DNA of 64,000 nucleotides from Rhynchonema sp. JSB1_4 (Eukaryota; Nematoda; Chromadorea; Monhysterida; Xyalidae), in the NCBI GenBank assembly GCA_030248065.1, contig JASAMV010002141.1, forward strand, positions 18,749-82,748. The letters are read 5' to 3'. This document shows, piece after piece, positions 46,703 through 57,595 of the stretch (positions within the stretch are counted from its first letter, which is position 1; every line of letters starts with the position of its first letter). A program made the translations under genes and the position numbers. Below the pieces are notes generated by a model. The model saw only the letters and a program-made list of their open reading frames with translations. It did not search any database and had not been told where the DNA came from.

Positions 46703-47189
46703 TTTCGAAAATGTGTTCAGTAAGTGGTTCAAATGTTGGTTTGGAAAACTGTGTAAAAACAATCGGCGGTCATTTACAAAACAATCAGTGTAGGCCGTGT
46801 CAGCTTTGCAGGCAAGCGCTATGGCAACGACTTGGTATGGACCTGGGATTGACCTGATATGAACTTGTCGCAGTCAAGCCACGGGCCTGCTTACTTAGGC
46901 GTGCTACCCAGCCATATGCACGAGCTACGCGTCCCAGACTAGGACCGATTTATTTCATTGCCCCCAAGATTAAACGAAGTCGATGGGTTGTTGACCAGCA
47001 CCTTTAATGTGTGCAATAGACACATGCGTGCAACATCAGCCAACTGGCCTTTGTACTTCTTTGGTTGCACGCCGTTTGTGCTCTGCACGACGCGCACTGC
47101 GTGAAACCATTGCACGCGCACAGCCAAGTTCATGTCGACTCATTGCCATAGCGCTTGCCGGCAAAGTTGATGCGCCCCCTAGTGTTTTT

Positions 47190-47375
47190 AGGGCGAACTT
47201 AGATTGAATCCGGAATCCGGAACCCGGAAATAATTTGGATGCAGAAACACAAAACATTTCTGGGCTCCGGAAATATTTCCGGAAAACGTAAGAATTTACA
47301 TGCAAAATGCAAAATATAGCTTTTTCGTGAAATATTTCCGGATTCCGATTTTCGGATTCAACCTAAGCCCGCCCT
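47190..47375. mobile_element. CCGGAAATATTTCCGG palindromic MITE, copy 2
   Basis: Paralogue of 24584-24780 within the segmental duplication, at the equivalent position. Confidence 0.65.
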
Positions 47376-47528
47376 AAGAGATTTATTCGGGCCGAGAGAG
47401 ACGCCGTGCCGAAAACTGCGGAAACGAGCAAAAAACGCGTTTAGCATCTGCCTGTGGTGGAAACACATATATGGCGGGCTTATAGATCGCAGATTCGTTT
47501 TGCACGGGCACTAGCACACGCAAAGGCA

Positions 47529-47966
47529 AGACAACCCTCCCCCCGCCGGACCCGGCCCGGCGCCCGAATCCCTCCAACACACCGCACAACAACAAACCCC
47601 CACACCCCCTTCCAAAAGGAGCAAAAAACTCCCGAACCAGAAACCATGCACCAAAAAGGACCCCCAAAACAAAAAATTTCCCTCCCCCCCCCCAACCCCA
47701 AAACCCCCCCCCCCCCCCCCCCCCCCCCACAAAAACCCACCAAGGAACCCCCCACCAAAAGAACCCAACCCCCAACCCCAAACACCCCCAACCCCCTCCC
47801 CCCCACCCCCCACCCCCCACCCCACCAACAACAACCCCCCCACCCCACCCCACCCACACCACCCAACCCCCCCCAGCCAGCCCACAGAAACAACCACAGA
47901 AAAACAAAACACCCCACCCCCCAACCAGCAGCACCACACCACCAAAAAACCAAACAACCACACTAT
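47529..47966. other. C-rich low-complexity block, probable assembly artefact
   Basis: About 440 bases made almost only of C and A, with C-runs up to about 27. It starts abruptly inside the duplication (equivalent of 24985) and ends exactly at the first base of the LTR. No counterpart in copy A. It looks like poor consensus or a filled gap, not biological sequence, and the long ORFs in it are meaningless. Confidence 0.6.
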
Positions 47967-48444
47967 TGTGGTCTGGCAACTACACCTTACTGATGTTTCA
48001 AACGATATTATTAGGTTCTTCTCGTAAAACTGTACTTATTCTATGCTTGTTTGTGTTATTCTAGCTACATTATGTACCTTACTGCTCATTTCTGGTAAAC
48101 CCTGTGTTCTGTTCGTGATCCTCCGCTCGCTTATTAAAGAGATCCTGTTTTTCTATAATTCAGTTCGTCGTTCGTCTGTCGTTGTTCTGTCGTTGTTTGT
48201 TCGTTGCGTGCTCGTTCTGTGAGACTGTAGCGCGGTTGCGCATTGTTATTATTGTTAATACAAATCGTTATTGTGAACGAGCGAGTCGAATCGGTCGTAT
48301 TCGTAACGAGCGAGTGAAACGCAACCTAAAAATACCGCAAACTAAACGGAAAACATTCAATTCACTGGCATTTTGGCGCGATTGCCAGTCGGTTCGTGAT
48401 CTGAAACCTTCAAGAAATCGTCCAACCTAGCTCACTGGACGACA
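47967..48444 (+). repeat. 5' LTR of element 1 (478 bp)
   Basis: Starts TGTGGTCTGG and ends GGACGACA (TG...CA). It contains CTCGCTTATTAAAGAG as a possible TATA-like core and lies two bases before the PBS. The octamer ATGTTTCA is at 47993. Confidence 0.9.
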
Positions 48445-48446
48445 AT

Positions 48447-48464
48447 TGGTGAGCCCGACGTGAT
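48447..48464 (+). promoter_or_regulatory. Primer binding site, tRNA-Trp type
   Basis: TGGTGAGCCCGACGTGAT is complementary to the 3' end of animal tRNA-Trp (as I remember it) at 17 of 18 positions; the mismatch is the seventh base. It sits two bases after the LTR. Confidence 0.75.
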
Positions 48465-50193
48465 TTGAAGTGCCTGCCGTGCGCCTTCTCGACTTGGAGT
48501 CTGATTTGGAATAGTTTTGGGGGAGCATTTTTGGGGCTTTTTACGGCTTTCGTGTTAAAAATACTTATTTTTCATTGAGATTCGCCCGTTCGAACGACAG
48601 CGAGACCCGAAACGCTTGGTGATTGGCCCGTGCAAGGCAAAAACAACGCTGTGAAATCGTCTGTGGGTCAGATTTGACCAAGAAAAAGTGTGGAATTTTG
48701 AGCCCCCAGAGGCTTTGATTGAGTGAATTTCGGTTTGCGTTTCGGAATAACGCTTGCCGAGTGCAAATTTTTGTATTTTTGAGTCCGGGCCGGCTAAAAA
48801 TTTGAGTCGGTGAGGTCTGATTGACCTAAATTTAATCGCCAAACGGTGGGCGAGTGCAAAATATCACTGACCGCGGATCCCTTCCGGTCTGATATTGTGA
48901 GCTGAGTGCTAGTAGAGTCTGTCTGGCAGGACCGGGAAGTAAAACGGGAAATAGTAGCCAGTTTTCTGGTGAAAACCACCCTGATTTCCCCTGACTGCAG
49001 CTGACTTGAAAGCCTCACTGATTCACTTCGAAAATTTGACGGAAAATTGATAAAAAGTGTAAAACCGAACTCAACCCCGGACTTTGAAAATTTCGAAACT
49101 CGGTCGTATCGGACTGAGACTTGGTGTGAGTGGTCTAGAGCGCACCCTGAGCGTTCTGATTTTCTGAAAATCGCTTGGTACGGGGAACCCCTGGCCAAAT
49201 TTCCCCAGAAAATTCGGACATAGAATTTTTGCGGCTGATCGAACAAAAACCCCAAGTGGTTGGGTTTGATTTACGATTATTGATTCTGATCTGTCGTTGC
49301 CGCGAATATTATTCGGTTTTTGCGGTCCTGCTTGCTATTCTGGTCAATTGTGTGGACAAAACAAGCAAGCATTGTGCAATTTGACACAAATAAACCGAAA
49401 ATCGCGAGATCCGACACGAACACCACATTCGTAAATTGTGTGTGATTTTCAAAGATCTCGATCTCGACATTTGTGCTTTGGCACTTTATTAATTGTGGTA
49501 AATAACGTACTGTGAGGTCGTGCACGACTGTTTTTGTCTGATTAACGGAAGTCAGACCCGGCACGATTGAAAACTTACACTTTTAGTGTCATTTTCGTGT
49601 CATACCTAAAAGTCGCTGGTGAAGTGACCTTAAACTTGACTGAAAATATTTTTTGGGCTTGATTGTTTATTGAATTGTGGTGAACAACGTTCCACATTAC
49701 CGTGCCCAACTATTCCGTGCAGAATTGCAAACGAACGATCTGTTTCAAGTTGAATAAAAATAAAAAGATTGCTGATTTCGTGCGATCTTTGGGCCATTAT
49801 CGATTGTTTTGGTTTGTCTTGCTTGGAAAACTTATTGAGGCCCGTTCGTTCATTGAATTGTGAGCGACAACGTGCGTGAGACGATTCTGAACGATAATTA
49901 TCGAAAAACGGTGACTGATAACCGATTTTGTGGCTGAAATTAATTTATCAAACCGCCGACCGGGGCTTCTGAGCACAAATTTTAAATTTGCTTTTCGACG
50001 AGACAATACACAGCCGTCGTCAAAATTGTTTCTTGGGTTTAACGTGCTCTATACCCAATAATTATTACGGTGAACTGTCTGTGTATTGAATAAAACCAAA
50101 CGGCGAGATAAAAAGAGATAATTTGAAAATTTGTTGGTCTTTGTTGAAATTTGAAATTTTGTTGACGTTTGTTCAGTAGTATAGTGCATTAAC
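48465..50193 (+). other. Long untranslated leader of element 1
   Basis: 1.7 kb between PBS and Gag with no conserved ORF. It has recurring GATTGTTTATTGAATTGTGG-like words at about 49480, 49660 and 49840, so parts may be degenerate tandem repeats or packaging structure. Confidence 0.6.
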
Positions 50194-53100
50194 ATGGGTG
50201 ACCAACAGAACGCAGCTACTGGCTTTGATGCACCAAACCGAACGCGACGGCCGAAGTGTATGAATTGTGACTCATCGTCGCATTCGACGGCTGAATGCTT
50301 TGTGTTGAGGCAAGACCTGCAACATTTGGCGGCAAATGTGTTTCAAGTGCCTCCGTCCGGAAATGCTGCACAAATTTATGCACCGACAACACAACGAGCG
50401 AATGATACTGAGCAGTTTCTCGATCGACAGCGAGGTCCGCCACCTCAACGGTCTGTGAATGCACTCAATGTGCAGGGCAATGTGCAAAGCCGTGTCACAC
50501 AGCCCCCTCCAATTTATGTGAACACTCGATCGACCCGAACTCGGCCCAGACTGACTGAGAATCGTGCTGAAATTCAATCTGCTGCTCAGAATAATGCCAA
50601 TGTGGCCCGAATGCAAAAGCGTCTCAATACTTATGACCAACACCCTGCCTACGGAGGTGCAGGCCCGGCTACTTCAACACCGAACCCTGGTCTGACGCAA
50701 CGGCAGCATGGTTCTGCTTTGGCTGATCCGTCGCCTATTCAACGACCCGGTTCGAATATGAGCATTGAGCGAAATACCGCCACCGGGGTGCGACAGAATG
50801 ATCCGCATGCTATTGTTGAACGACCAGATGATAATGTTATCCCGCGGGTTGATGATGAAGCAGATGAAAACAATTTCACAACCATGCCAGTTCCGGGATT
50901 GGATACTGCTGAAGCTCGTGCTCGTGGTGACAAAATACCGCACATGTTGATTCGACCATTGAAAAATGGCTATGTGAGTCTTGATGTTGTTGAATGGCAA
51001 CTGAAAGATCCGGTTATGGTCAGCAAGATGCAGTATTATTTGGCACGTGCGCATGCGGATCAAGAGTTTGACGATTTGACCAACTGGGTGGTTCACAGCT
51101 TCGATGTACTGTCATTTTTCGGTGAGATGGGACTGCAAAATATCCAAGAAGCGCAAATTACGTTCTTGCAAGCGCTGCAGCGACTTGATGTTTCCAAGGT
51201 TGATCCCCCTCAACCGCAGGCTATTGAACCGCCCCCGTCCACTCGCAATGAATTCGCGAATGACTTTGCCGCTGTGCATGATAACAATGTGAATGGCAAT
51301 GATCAAGATCCTGCAATTTTGGTTGGCAATACTGATGATGAATACGTGGATGCACAACAAGAGTTGATGCCAGATCGGGCGGTGATGGTGATACACGCTG
51401 GTGAACAACAGAACGACCAAAATGCAATGGTGCGTTACCAGCAGCACGTGAACACACGTCCGGTGTCCCGAACACCTACGTCGCATTATGATCAGCAATC
51501 AGTCGAACCGCAACGTTATGCACCGCAAGCCACTCGACAAAGCGCGTTCGTGCAGGCAAATCGCGCACTGATGCCTACTGTCGGTGTTCGTCAGTCGACT
51601 GGAACTCCTATCGCGACTGTGCCTGTGTCCAACACACAGCAACAGGGACTTCGTATGCCTGGTAGTGAACCTGGCGTGTATTGGTTGTTGCCCGATACCA
51701 ACATTTGTGATTGTAGTGTGTGTGGTGGTCGGCATGGGCATCCACAGTTGATTCGCACTAACGAACAAGGTACCGCACCTGTGCAAAGTGCCGATCGAGT
51801 CTATCATGATGCTGCACCGAATTCTCAAGGACAAAATGCTGAGCCAGCTCAGACATGGTACATACCGAATACGGGTTACTGTTATTGTGGCACGTGCCTG
51901 GGTCGGCATGCACATCCAGTTCTGATGCAGGCAAACGGTGGTAGTGGTACCGCAACGCATCCATCTAACGGTTCCAATCCAAACATGCGTGCACACAGCG
52001 TGATGAACACTGTCGGTGTGCATCAGTCAAATGTGGTTGGTGTGCCACCGCAACCAACTGCCCCTTCGCCGCCGCCGCCACCAAATAACAATCGAGCTAG
52101 TGATCACATTGTGCCAGCGGCCCCAAACATGAATGATGATGATTTGTTTGAGCCCAGCGTGTGCGACCCGATTACGATTGAGCGACTAAAGATCGAAACC
52201 AGCGGAAAGACCGACTGGGCATTGACTGTTGGGCGTCGAACTGAGTTGACAAAAAATATTGGTATCTATCGAAAGACGGGCGCCTACCCGATCTACTTGG
52301 GTGATGAGACTCAATTGAACTTTGTCGCATTCGAACGTCAATGTCGTGAATTGTGCGGTCATGTTGGTGCTGTGACGAATGAAGAAGCGGCCTTTGTTTT
52401 GTATTCGTTATTGGCGCAAGAACCACGAAACATATGGCACAACATGGGACCCAGTCGATTCAACTACCGCAGAGCTGTGCAGGAGCTGAGCGGAGCATTC
52501 GGTGCTGATACGCACTCATTTACTGCTGACTTGCAGATGTCGCAGTTCGAATGGATCGTCGGAAAAGACACAATCGATACCTACCTGCAACGATGCAATG
52601 GCATAACTGCTAAACTGTTTCCGCGTTCCACATCAAGTCAATTTGCGTTGCACACTGCGATGATGTTCCGTCAAGGACTACCGCAGCTGTTTCGGTCGCA
52701 TCTGGCCAAAAATCAGGTTGACACAGACAATTTGACTGCGATGGTTCGGTGTTTGCGTGCGTTTATCTTGGCTGAAGAATGCATGGGTGTCACGTGGGAC
52801 AACAAGAAGCTGAACCCCTCGAAACACGCTGATTATAATCGAGGTTCATACTATCAACAGTTCGATCAGCAACAACAACCTCGTGGTCGAGGCTTTGGTC
52901 GTGGCTCGCACAGTCAGTTCAACGGTGAACAGCGTGGCTATCGTGGTGATCAACGAACAATGAACGGTCGTGGCCAAATGCCGGAAGGTGGTCACACATG
53001 CTGGATCTGCAACGAAGTGGGCCATCGCTCACATGAATGTCCGCACAAGAATGGTGCTCAACAACAAACCGGACCACCACAACATCAACGGCTGCAACTG

Positions 53101-54357
53101 ACATCCGGTGCAGCACGTGGAGCTGTTGTCAACGATCGGTTCTATCGCAAAGACATTCCATCGGGTACAGGTGGTCGCGCGTGCTACATGTGTGGTGATC
53201 CGACTCACATGGCGAATGAGTGCCCGAAGCGACAAATGAAACAAGAAGTGACGTTCCCGCCAACCGACTCAGCGACTGCGGCACAAAAGCCAGTCGCTCC
53301 GGTACCTACTGTTCGATATTGGGATCCACCGCCGTCTGATACCGATGATGAATACGATTTCTGTGCCACATGCCCATATGAGGAGCCATGTCAGTGCGGT
53401 TATGCCAAACACGGCAGGGTTCGGACATTCAGAACGGTAGGTCAGAAAAATTCGAAAAATCCCGCTCCTGTTTCAAACAAAACAGTCGGATATTGTCACT
53501 CACGAGAGCCTGCTGCCGTGGCTCAGAAACGGGTGAGTGTTGTTTGTGATGATCCGTCGAAGTACTGTGTCTCGGAACCGCCAGATTCGGAATGTGAATG
53601 GCTTGAGACACCTCAATGGTTTGGTGCCAATCGACCGCAAGTGTTCGGATTCATCGAAGGTCAGCCATTCGATATGGTGCTTGATTTGAAGCGATCAACA
53701 AATGTGATTTCGGAATCGGCGCTGCGTACAATTGAGAATCGATTGGGCAAGAAAGCATGCCGTTTGACGCAAAATGCCTCCAGCCGACAAGAGTTCGTGA
53801 TGCTCAAACTGAAAGTGAACTACCGAATTTGTATCATGCCGTTCGCGATCGAAGACGACACTACGGCTATTGGTGACGTCATATTGGGTGCACCGTGTGA
53901 ATGCATGGTTGGTGCTTTCGCATCCATGAGTGAACGGCTGCCGAAATCTCGAGTCTCGACGACGTTTGGGTCTGAAAAGTCTGTATCGACCGGTCATGTG
54001 AACGTGAAAGCTGCTGAATCGAAGCTGCCTCACGTCGCAATGAAAAAGGTTTCGAGTCGTATCCGTGTGCCACAACGTGACGAACGCATGTCGGAAGCAT
54101 TGAGCAATATTGGTCCGAGACCACAAGCGCGAACGGGCGTGAGTGCTGATGTCGCGGGACCATTGAAACCATTGAACGGCACGAAAGCGCGTTTCAAACA
54201 GCGAAACTCGAAAATTTATTACCGAACGGACTCGTGTAGCGAAACAGATAACGATATGACCGACAAACAGAAATGCGGAACGGAACCGGTGGCTGAGCGA
54301 AGTGTGCGCGCCAACAGTCGTCATGATTTGCGCGATGTCGAGCCACCCGGATATTAG
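50194..54357 (+). CDS. Giant Gag polyprotein of element 1 (1,387 aa)
   Basis: Begins MGDQQNAATG and stays open for 1,387 codons, far longer than usual Ty3/gypsy Gags (300-500). In order: a CCHC zinc knuckle at the very N-terminus (C22, C25, H30, C35). A long Gln/Asn/Pro-rich region follows, with two copies of an unfamiliar C-x-C-x2-C-x2-RHxHP motif (residues 505-517 and 563-575). A capsid-like helical region (about 700-870) is followed by an RG-rich patch (about 900-930). Two CCHC knuckles come next (936-949 and 997-1010), then a CxxC...CxC cluster (1057-1068). A retropepsin-like segment at about 1150-1245 has VLDLKRSTNVIS and VILGAP where active enzymes have D[T/S]G and ILG. Asp1164 is present but the DTG is not, so the protease is probably dead. 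It should assemble particles that carry the element's RNA, with enzymes supplied in trans. Confidence 0.85.
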   Translation: MGDQQNAATGFDAPNRTRRPKCMNCDSSSHSTAECFVLRQDLQHLAANVFQVPPSGNAAQIYAPTTQRANDTEQFLDRQRGPPPQRSVNALNVQGNVQSRVTQPPPIYVNTRSTRTRPRLTENRAEIQSAAQNNANVARMQKRLNTYDQHPAYGGAGPATSTPNPGLTQRQHGSALADPSPIQRPGSNMSIERNTATGVRQNDPHAIVERPDDNVIPRVDDEADENNFTTMPVPGLDTAEARARGDKIPHMLIRPLKNGYVSLDVVEWQLKDPVMVSKMQYYLARAHADQEFDDLTNWVVHSFDVLSFFGEMGLQNIQEAQITFLQALQRLDVSKVDPPQPQAIEPPPSTRNEFANDFAAVHDNNVNGNDQDPAILVGNTDDEYVDAQQELMPDRAVMVIHAGEQQNDQNAMVRYQQHVNTRPVSRTPTSHYDQQSVEPQRYAPQATRQSAFVQANRALMPTVGVRQSTGTPIATVPVSNTQQQGLRMPGSEPGVYWLLPDTNICDCSVCGGRHGHPQLIRTNEQGTAPVQSADRVYHDAAPNSQGQNAEPAQTWYIPNTGYCYCGTCLGRHAHPVLMQANGGSGTATHPSNGSNPNMRAHSVMNTVGVHQSNVVGVPPQPTAPSPPPPPNNNRASDHIVPAAPNMNDDDLFEPSVCDPITIERLKIETSGKTDWALTVGRRTELTKNIGIYRKTGAYPIYLGDETQLNFVAFERQCRELCGHVGAVTNEEAAFVLYSLLAQEPRNIWHNMGPSRFNYRRAVQELSGAFGADTHSFTADLQMSQFEWIVGKDTIDTYLQRCNGITAKLFPRSTSSQFALHTAMMFRQGLPQLFRSHLAKNQVDTDNLTAMVRCLRAFILAEECMGVTWDNKKLNPSKHADYNRGSYYQQFDQQQQPRGRGFGRGSHSQFNGEQRGYRGDQRTMNGRGQMPEGGHTCWICNEVGHRSHECPHKNGAQQQTGPPQHQRLQLTSGAARGAVVNDRFYRKDIPSGTGGRACYMCGDPTHMANECPKRQMKQEVTFPPTDSATAAQKPVAPVPTVRYWDPPPSDTDDEYDFCATCPYEEPCQCGYAKHGRVRTFRTVGQKNSKNPAPVSNKTVGYCHSREPAAVAQKRVSVVCDDPSKYCVSEPPDSECEWLETPQWFGANRPQVFGFIEGQPFDMVLDLKRSTNVISESALRTIENRLGKKACRLTQNASSRQEFVMLKLKVNYRICIMPFAIEDDTTAIGDVILGAPCECMVGAFASMSERLPKSRVSTTFGSEKSVSTGHVNVKAAESKLPHVAMKKVSSRIRVPQRDERMSEALSNIGPRPQARTGVSADVAGPLKPLNGTKARFKQRNSKIYYRTDSCSETDNDMTDKQKCGTEPVAERSVRANSRHDLRDVEPPGY

Positions 54358-55763
54358 TGTCGAGACCAGAACAAAAATTTGTACATATTATACGTTTATC
54401 GCTATTGAGTTCGATTAACAATTTTATTTTATCGGATTTGCCGTTGTCGATGTTAAATTTCATTCATGTTGTTGGATGTTTAATTATTTGCTGTTTACTT
54501 CCCGTGTTCCGCTACAAACGATAACCGATACATACGGATGATGTGTGACGATGACAAACGTTCCGATCTAACGTTTGAATGAAGACTGTAATTACAGTAT
54601 AATCGACTGATGACCGCATCGCTGAAAGTTAACGGCGAAGAACTTGAATGTCTTGTAACCGAATGGAGTGGTGACTGGTAGAGGGCTTACATATGTGCGA
54701 TGTCGCTAGCAACGTCTGCACATCCCTGTCTGCTTTTTGTACTGGTGCTATTTGGTGCTTGGTCATTCATGCTATCTTCCTGCAATGCTGTTTAACTTCA
54801 TGATCGATTTTGGCGGATTATCGTAATTTTTTATCGTTCGTTTCCGTAACGCCAGGGTCGGCGTCATTTTGTTGGTGTGGCGGAGGAAGGAGGACATATG
54901 CAATATCATGTCGCATTATCGCATTCTTATACCGTTCAACTAACGGTTATTGTTATTTGTTGTTCGTCTATCGTTACTCGATGAGTTGATTTTCTATTTT
55001 TGTTCATTGCTGTGGATATCGATTGGAATGGAAAATTATATTGAACATTACCGTGTGGGAATAACGAGAAGAGAATTTTGATTTTTGAATTGATATTGAT
55101 TGATATGCCCGTTGCTGCTTACTCCTGATGACGACATGCTCTGATTGGAGTACCAGTGATTGTGGTTCAAATGTATGGATATTATGAGTGTTATAAATGT
55201 ACGGCGACTTCCTTGTTGGCTTGAATGCGGGAGCTCTTGTAAACAAGTTCCCCAAATTTCGAGCCGGCGTACAGACGTCGTGATTGTTGTTGCACTATTT
55301 GGATTTATTCATACATTTATATTGAAAATGTTCTCGTTTGCCAGAGAGCTTTCCCTCAAACACGGTCGACTTGCCCATGGCGGTCACTTAACAATGCAAG
55401 TGCAAATATTGTAAACAACTGTAAAATCCACCAGTACTGAACAATTATCATCTCATCCAAGTGACAGTGAGTAACAGTCTTCTCTTATTTGACTGGTTTA
55501 TGCCGGATCATCGTTAAATGCGGTATATAAAGAATGCAGTGCGACTGGCTGTTCAGTTAATGTCTTTCAATGGATTCCAAGGATGGTCCTTAATATTATT
55601 CTCGGTTGTGAAGGTGAGGTGCCGGTTTTCCGTCTTGGTCGGATTGCTAGCCAAGTGCTTGCCCGATTGAGGATAAGACGCCCCTTCTACCGGTTTAGTA
55701 TTACTAAAAGGGCAAATCTACGTCTTCAATGCTTATGGTCGTTGTGGTACAACGAAGCTGTGC
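54358..55763 (+). other. 3' non-coding region of element 1
   Basis: 1.4 kb where pol would be expected. All frames are broken, and no reverse-transcriptase YxDD, RNase H or integrase HHCC/DDE motif is recognisable in any of them. Confidence 0.65.
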
Positions 55764-55772
55764 AAGGGGGGA
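55764..55772 (+). promoter_or_regulatory. Polypurine tract of element 1
   Basis: AAGGGGGGA immediately before the 3' LTR TGTGGTC, the standard plus-strand primer position. Confidence 0.85.
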
Positions 55773-55870
55773 TGTGGTCTGGCAACTATACCTTGCTGAT
55801 GTTTCAAACGATATTATTAGGTTCTTCTCGTAAAACTGTACTTATTCTATGCTTGTTTGTGTTATTCTAG
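55773..55870 (+). repeat. 3' LTR of element 1, first 98 bp
   Basis: Matches 47967-48064 with two differences. It breaks off at TCTAG (55866-55870), the duplicated target of the nested element. Confidence 0.9.
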
Positions 55871-57283
55871 AGTTGTATTTGTTATTTTCTTGGCTTTTTT
55901 GTAAAAAGGAGAAGTTGTCAGTCAACAACTGCATTGACATCAAGTTTGAAGTGCTGTTGCTCAAACCACTGTTGCTGACTTGCATCACCAAGTTTTTCAC
56001 AGACTCAACTAATTGCTGATTGCTGCCAACCAATTGTTGATTACAGTCAATCATTTGTTGATTGCTGCCAACCAATGATGCCAGCAAACGCGTGTGTTCA
56101 TCGTTTTGCAACGTTTCACCAGCAGCCTGATTCGACAAGGTGGGTGTGTTGTCGCATGCAACATTCACACGTTTCGTGTCACCCGTGCGCAGCTGTTCAT
56201 TCAATGCATTGCTGTCGTCGCGTGGCATAGTCGGCATTGCCACATCATCGGAATGTTTCACATATTGACGTGCTGGCAAATTGCGTGGCAAAGAACTGGA
56301 GATGTTATGGTTGTTGAGCCCAGTTGCGTGCACATCATGAGGACGCATTAGTGCCACAGGATTGTATGCACCGAGCAGTGAAACATCAGATGAACTGTCG
56401 TTGAATGCCTCAAACAAACCTTGCACAGTGTTTCTGGGATCAACTTGTGTCCCACGCACACCACCAGCCGATATGCGCACATCAACATCGCTCTGTTTCA
56501 TCAACTCAAAGATTTTTGTCTCACGACTTTGACCGTTTTTATTGACTTCACTGTCAAACACATTTTGGGCACATTGCCTCTTTTGATCAGCCATTTCATT
56601 GTTTTCGCCGAAAATTTTGACTTTTTGAGTCTTTTGTTGGGCCATTTCAATATTTCCAAAAGGTTGGCCATTTTGGCTCTTTTCAATTTCATCGGTTTTG
56701 GGCCTCTTTTATTCGTTTCGTCATTTTTCTGGCTTTTCTCGTCGCGGTCAGTTTGGCCTTCTGGCTCTTTTTCTGAGACTTTTTCACGCTCGTTTTTCTG
56801 GTCCATTTCTTTTTTTAACTGCTGAAATGCCCACTCCAATGTGCAATCAGATCTGGACCGTTCACTTCCAATCACATCGGCCAACTTTTCTGCACTCAAA
56901 ATTTGGTCATTCTGCGAACTGGTCATTGTCAAATCATCACTGCACAACAACTCGTTCAAATTGTGCATCACTTTTGAATCAAACTGAACGTATTTGTACT
57001 TGTTGTATACCAACAACATCATGTTCTCAAAACCGTTCATCACGTCATGCCACTTGTATAACGAACTCTCTGTCAAAACCGGAAGCAACCCCAAAACTTC
57101 ATCAAACAAACTGGAATCAAACGGCAACACCCTGGACCAACCACTACGCAGCGCACGACCCAATGCCAGACTCGGATTTTCAGCCATTTTCTCCAATATG
57201 ATAGTCATCGCCGCGAAGTCCAAACGCACACCAGCCCTGTCGCTCGGTCGTGCCAAAACTGCATGCTTTTCAGTCGAGGCCAT
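55871..57283 (-). pseudogene. Gag N-terminal part of element 2 (minus strand, frameshifted)
   Basis: Starts with ATG at 57283. One frame runs 57283-56501 and continues in another from about 56645 to the element edge. The overlap of about 145 bases implies a frame change, either a mutation or a frameshift site. The second part has Gln/Asn-rich repeats (SNQQ[L/M] three times) and the segment QLVESVKNLV...QLLTDNF, which is also found at the start of the plus-strand half. It ends shortly after that at 55871. No zinc finger in this part. Confidence 0.65.
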
Positions 57284-57316
57284 ATCGGGTAAATCGTACC
57301 CCGCAGCGTTCCACCA

Positions 57317-57595
57317 CTTTTAATTTGTATTGTTGTTATAGTTGTGTTATTATTGCTAAAATCTTTTTCCTGAAACTAGGCCCCAAACCCAAACGATAAA
57401 CCCCAAATTCTGATCACATAATATGATTTTATCTCTAAACCGCACGCGCTCATAAACACACAAAATACACGACCAGCCAAAACGTAAACTGGGACACGTT
57501 GCAAAAACAAAACAACAAAAACACGTATGCGCAAGAATGTTTCACGCGCCCGCAGGCGATAAAGGCGGAATAACGTTTCATGATTTATGATCACA
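57317..57595 (-). repeat. 5' LTR of element 2 (minus strand)
   Basis: Begins TGTGATCATAAATCATG at 57595 and is of the same length and overall word order as the LTR at 60258-60530, though clearly diverged (shared ATGAAACATTC-like, TTTGGGGTTT and GGGTTT blocks). A possible primer site starting TGGTGGAACGCTG follows at 57316, 16 bases before the Gag ATG. Confidence 0.55.

Larger units (their letters stand above)
44880..47528. repeat. Segmental duplication, copy B (left part)
   Basis: Colinear with 20440-24985 of copy A minus the two insertions there. It ends at 47528, where a C-rich block of doubtful quality begins. The homology resumes at 60925 after the LTR retrotransposon. Confidence 0.8.

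Noticed and set aside
47383..47993. Gly/Trp-rich and Pro-rich ORFs
   Set aside because: They lie on the C/A-only block that looks like bad sequence.
50216..54324. Several 60-209 codon minus-strand ORFs under Gag
   Set aside because: They are antisense shadows of the Gag frame, rich in His/Ser/Arg as expected for the complement of Gln/Asn/Pro-rich coding sequence.
54358..55763. Hidden pol gene of element 1
   Set aside because: I checked for YxDD, RNase H and integrase HHCC/DDE signatures in the frames available and found none.
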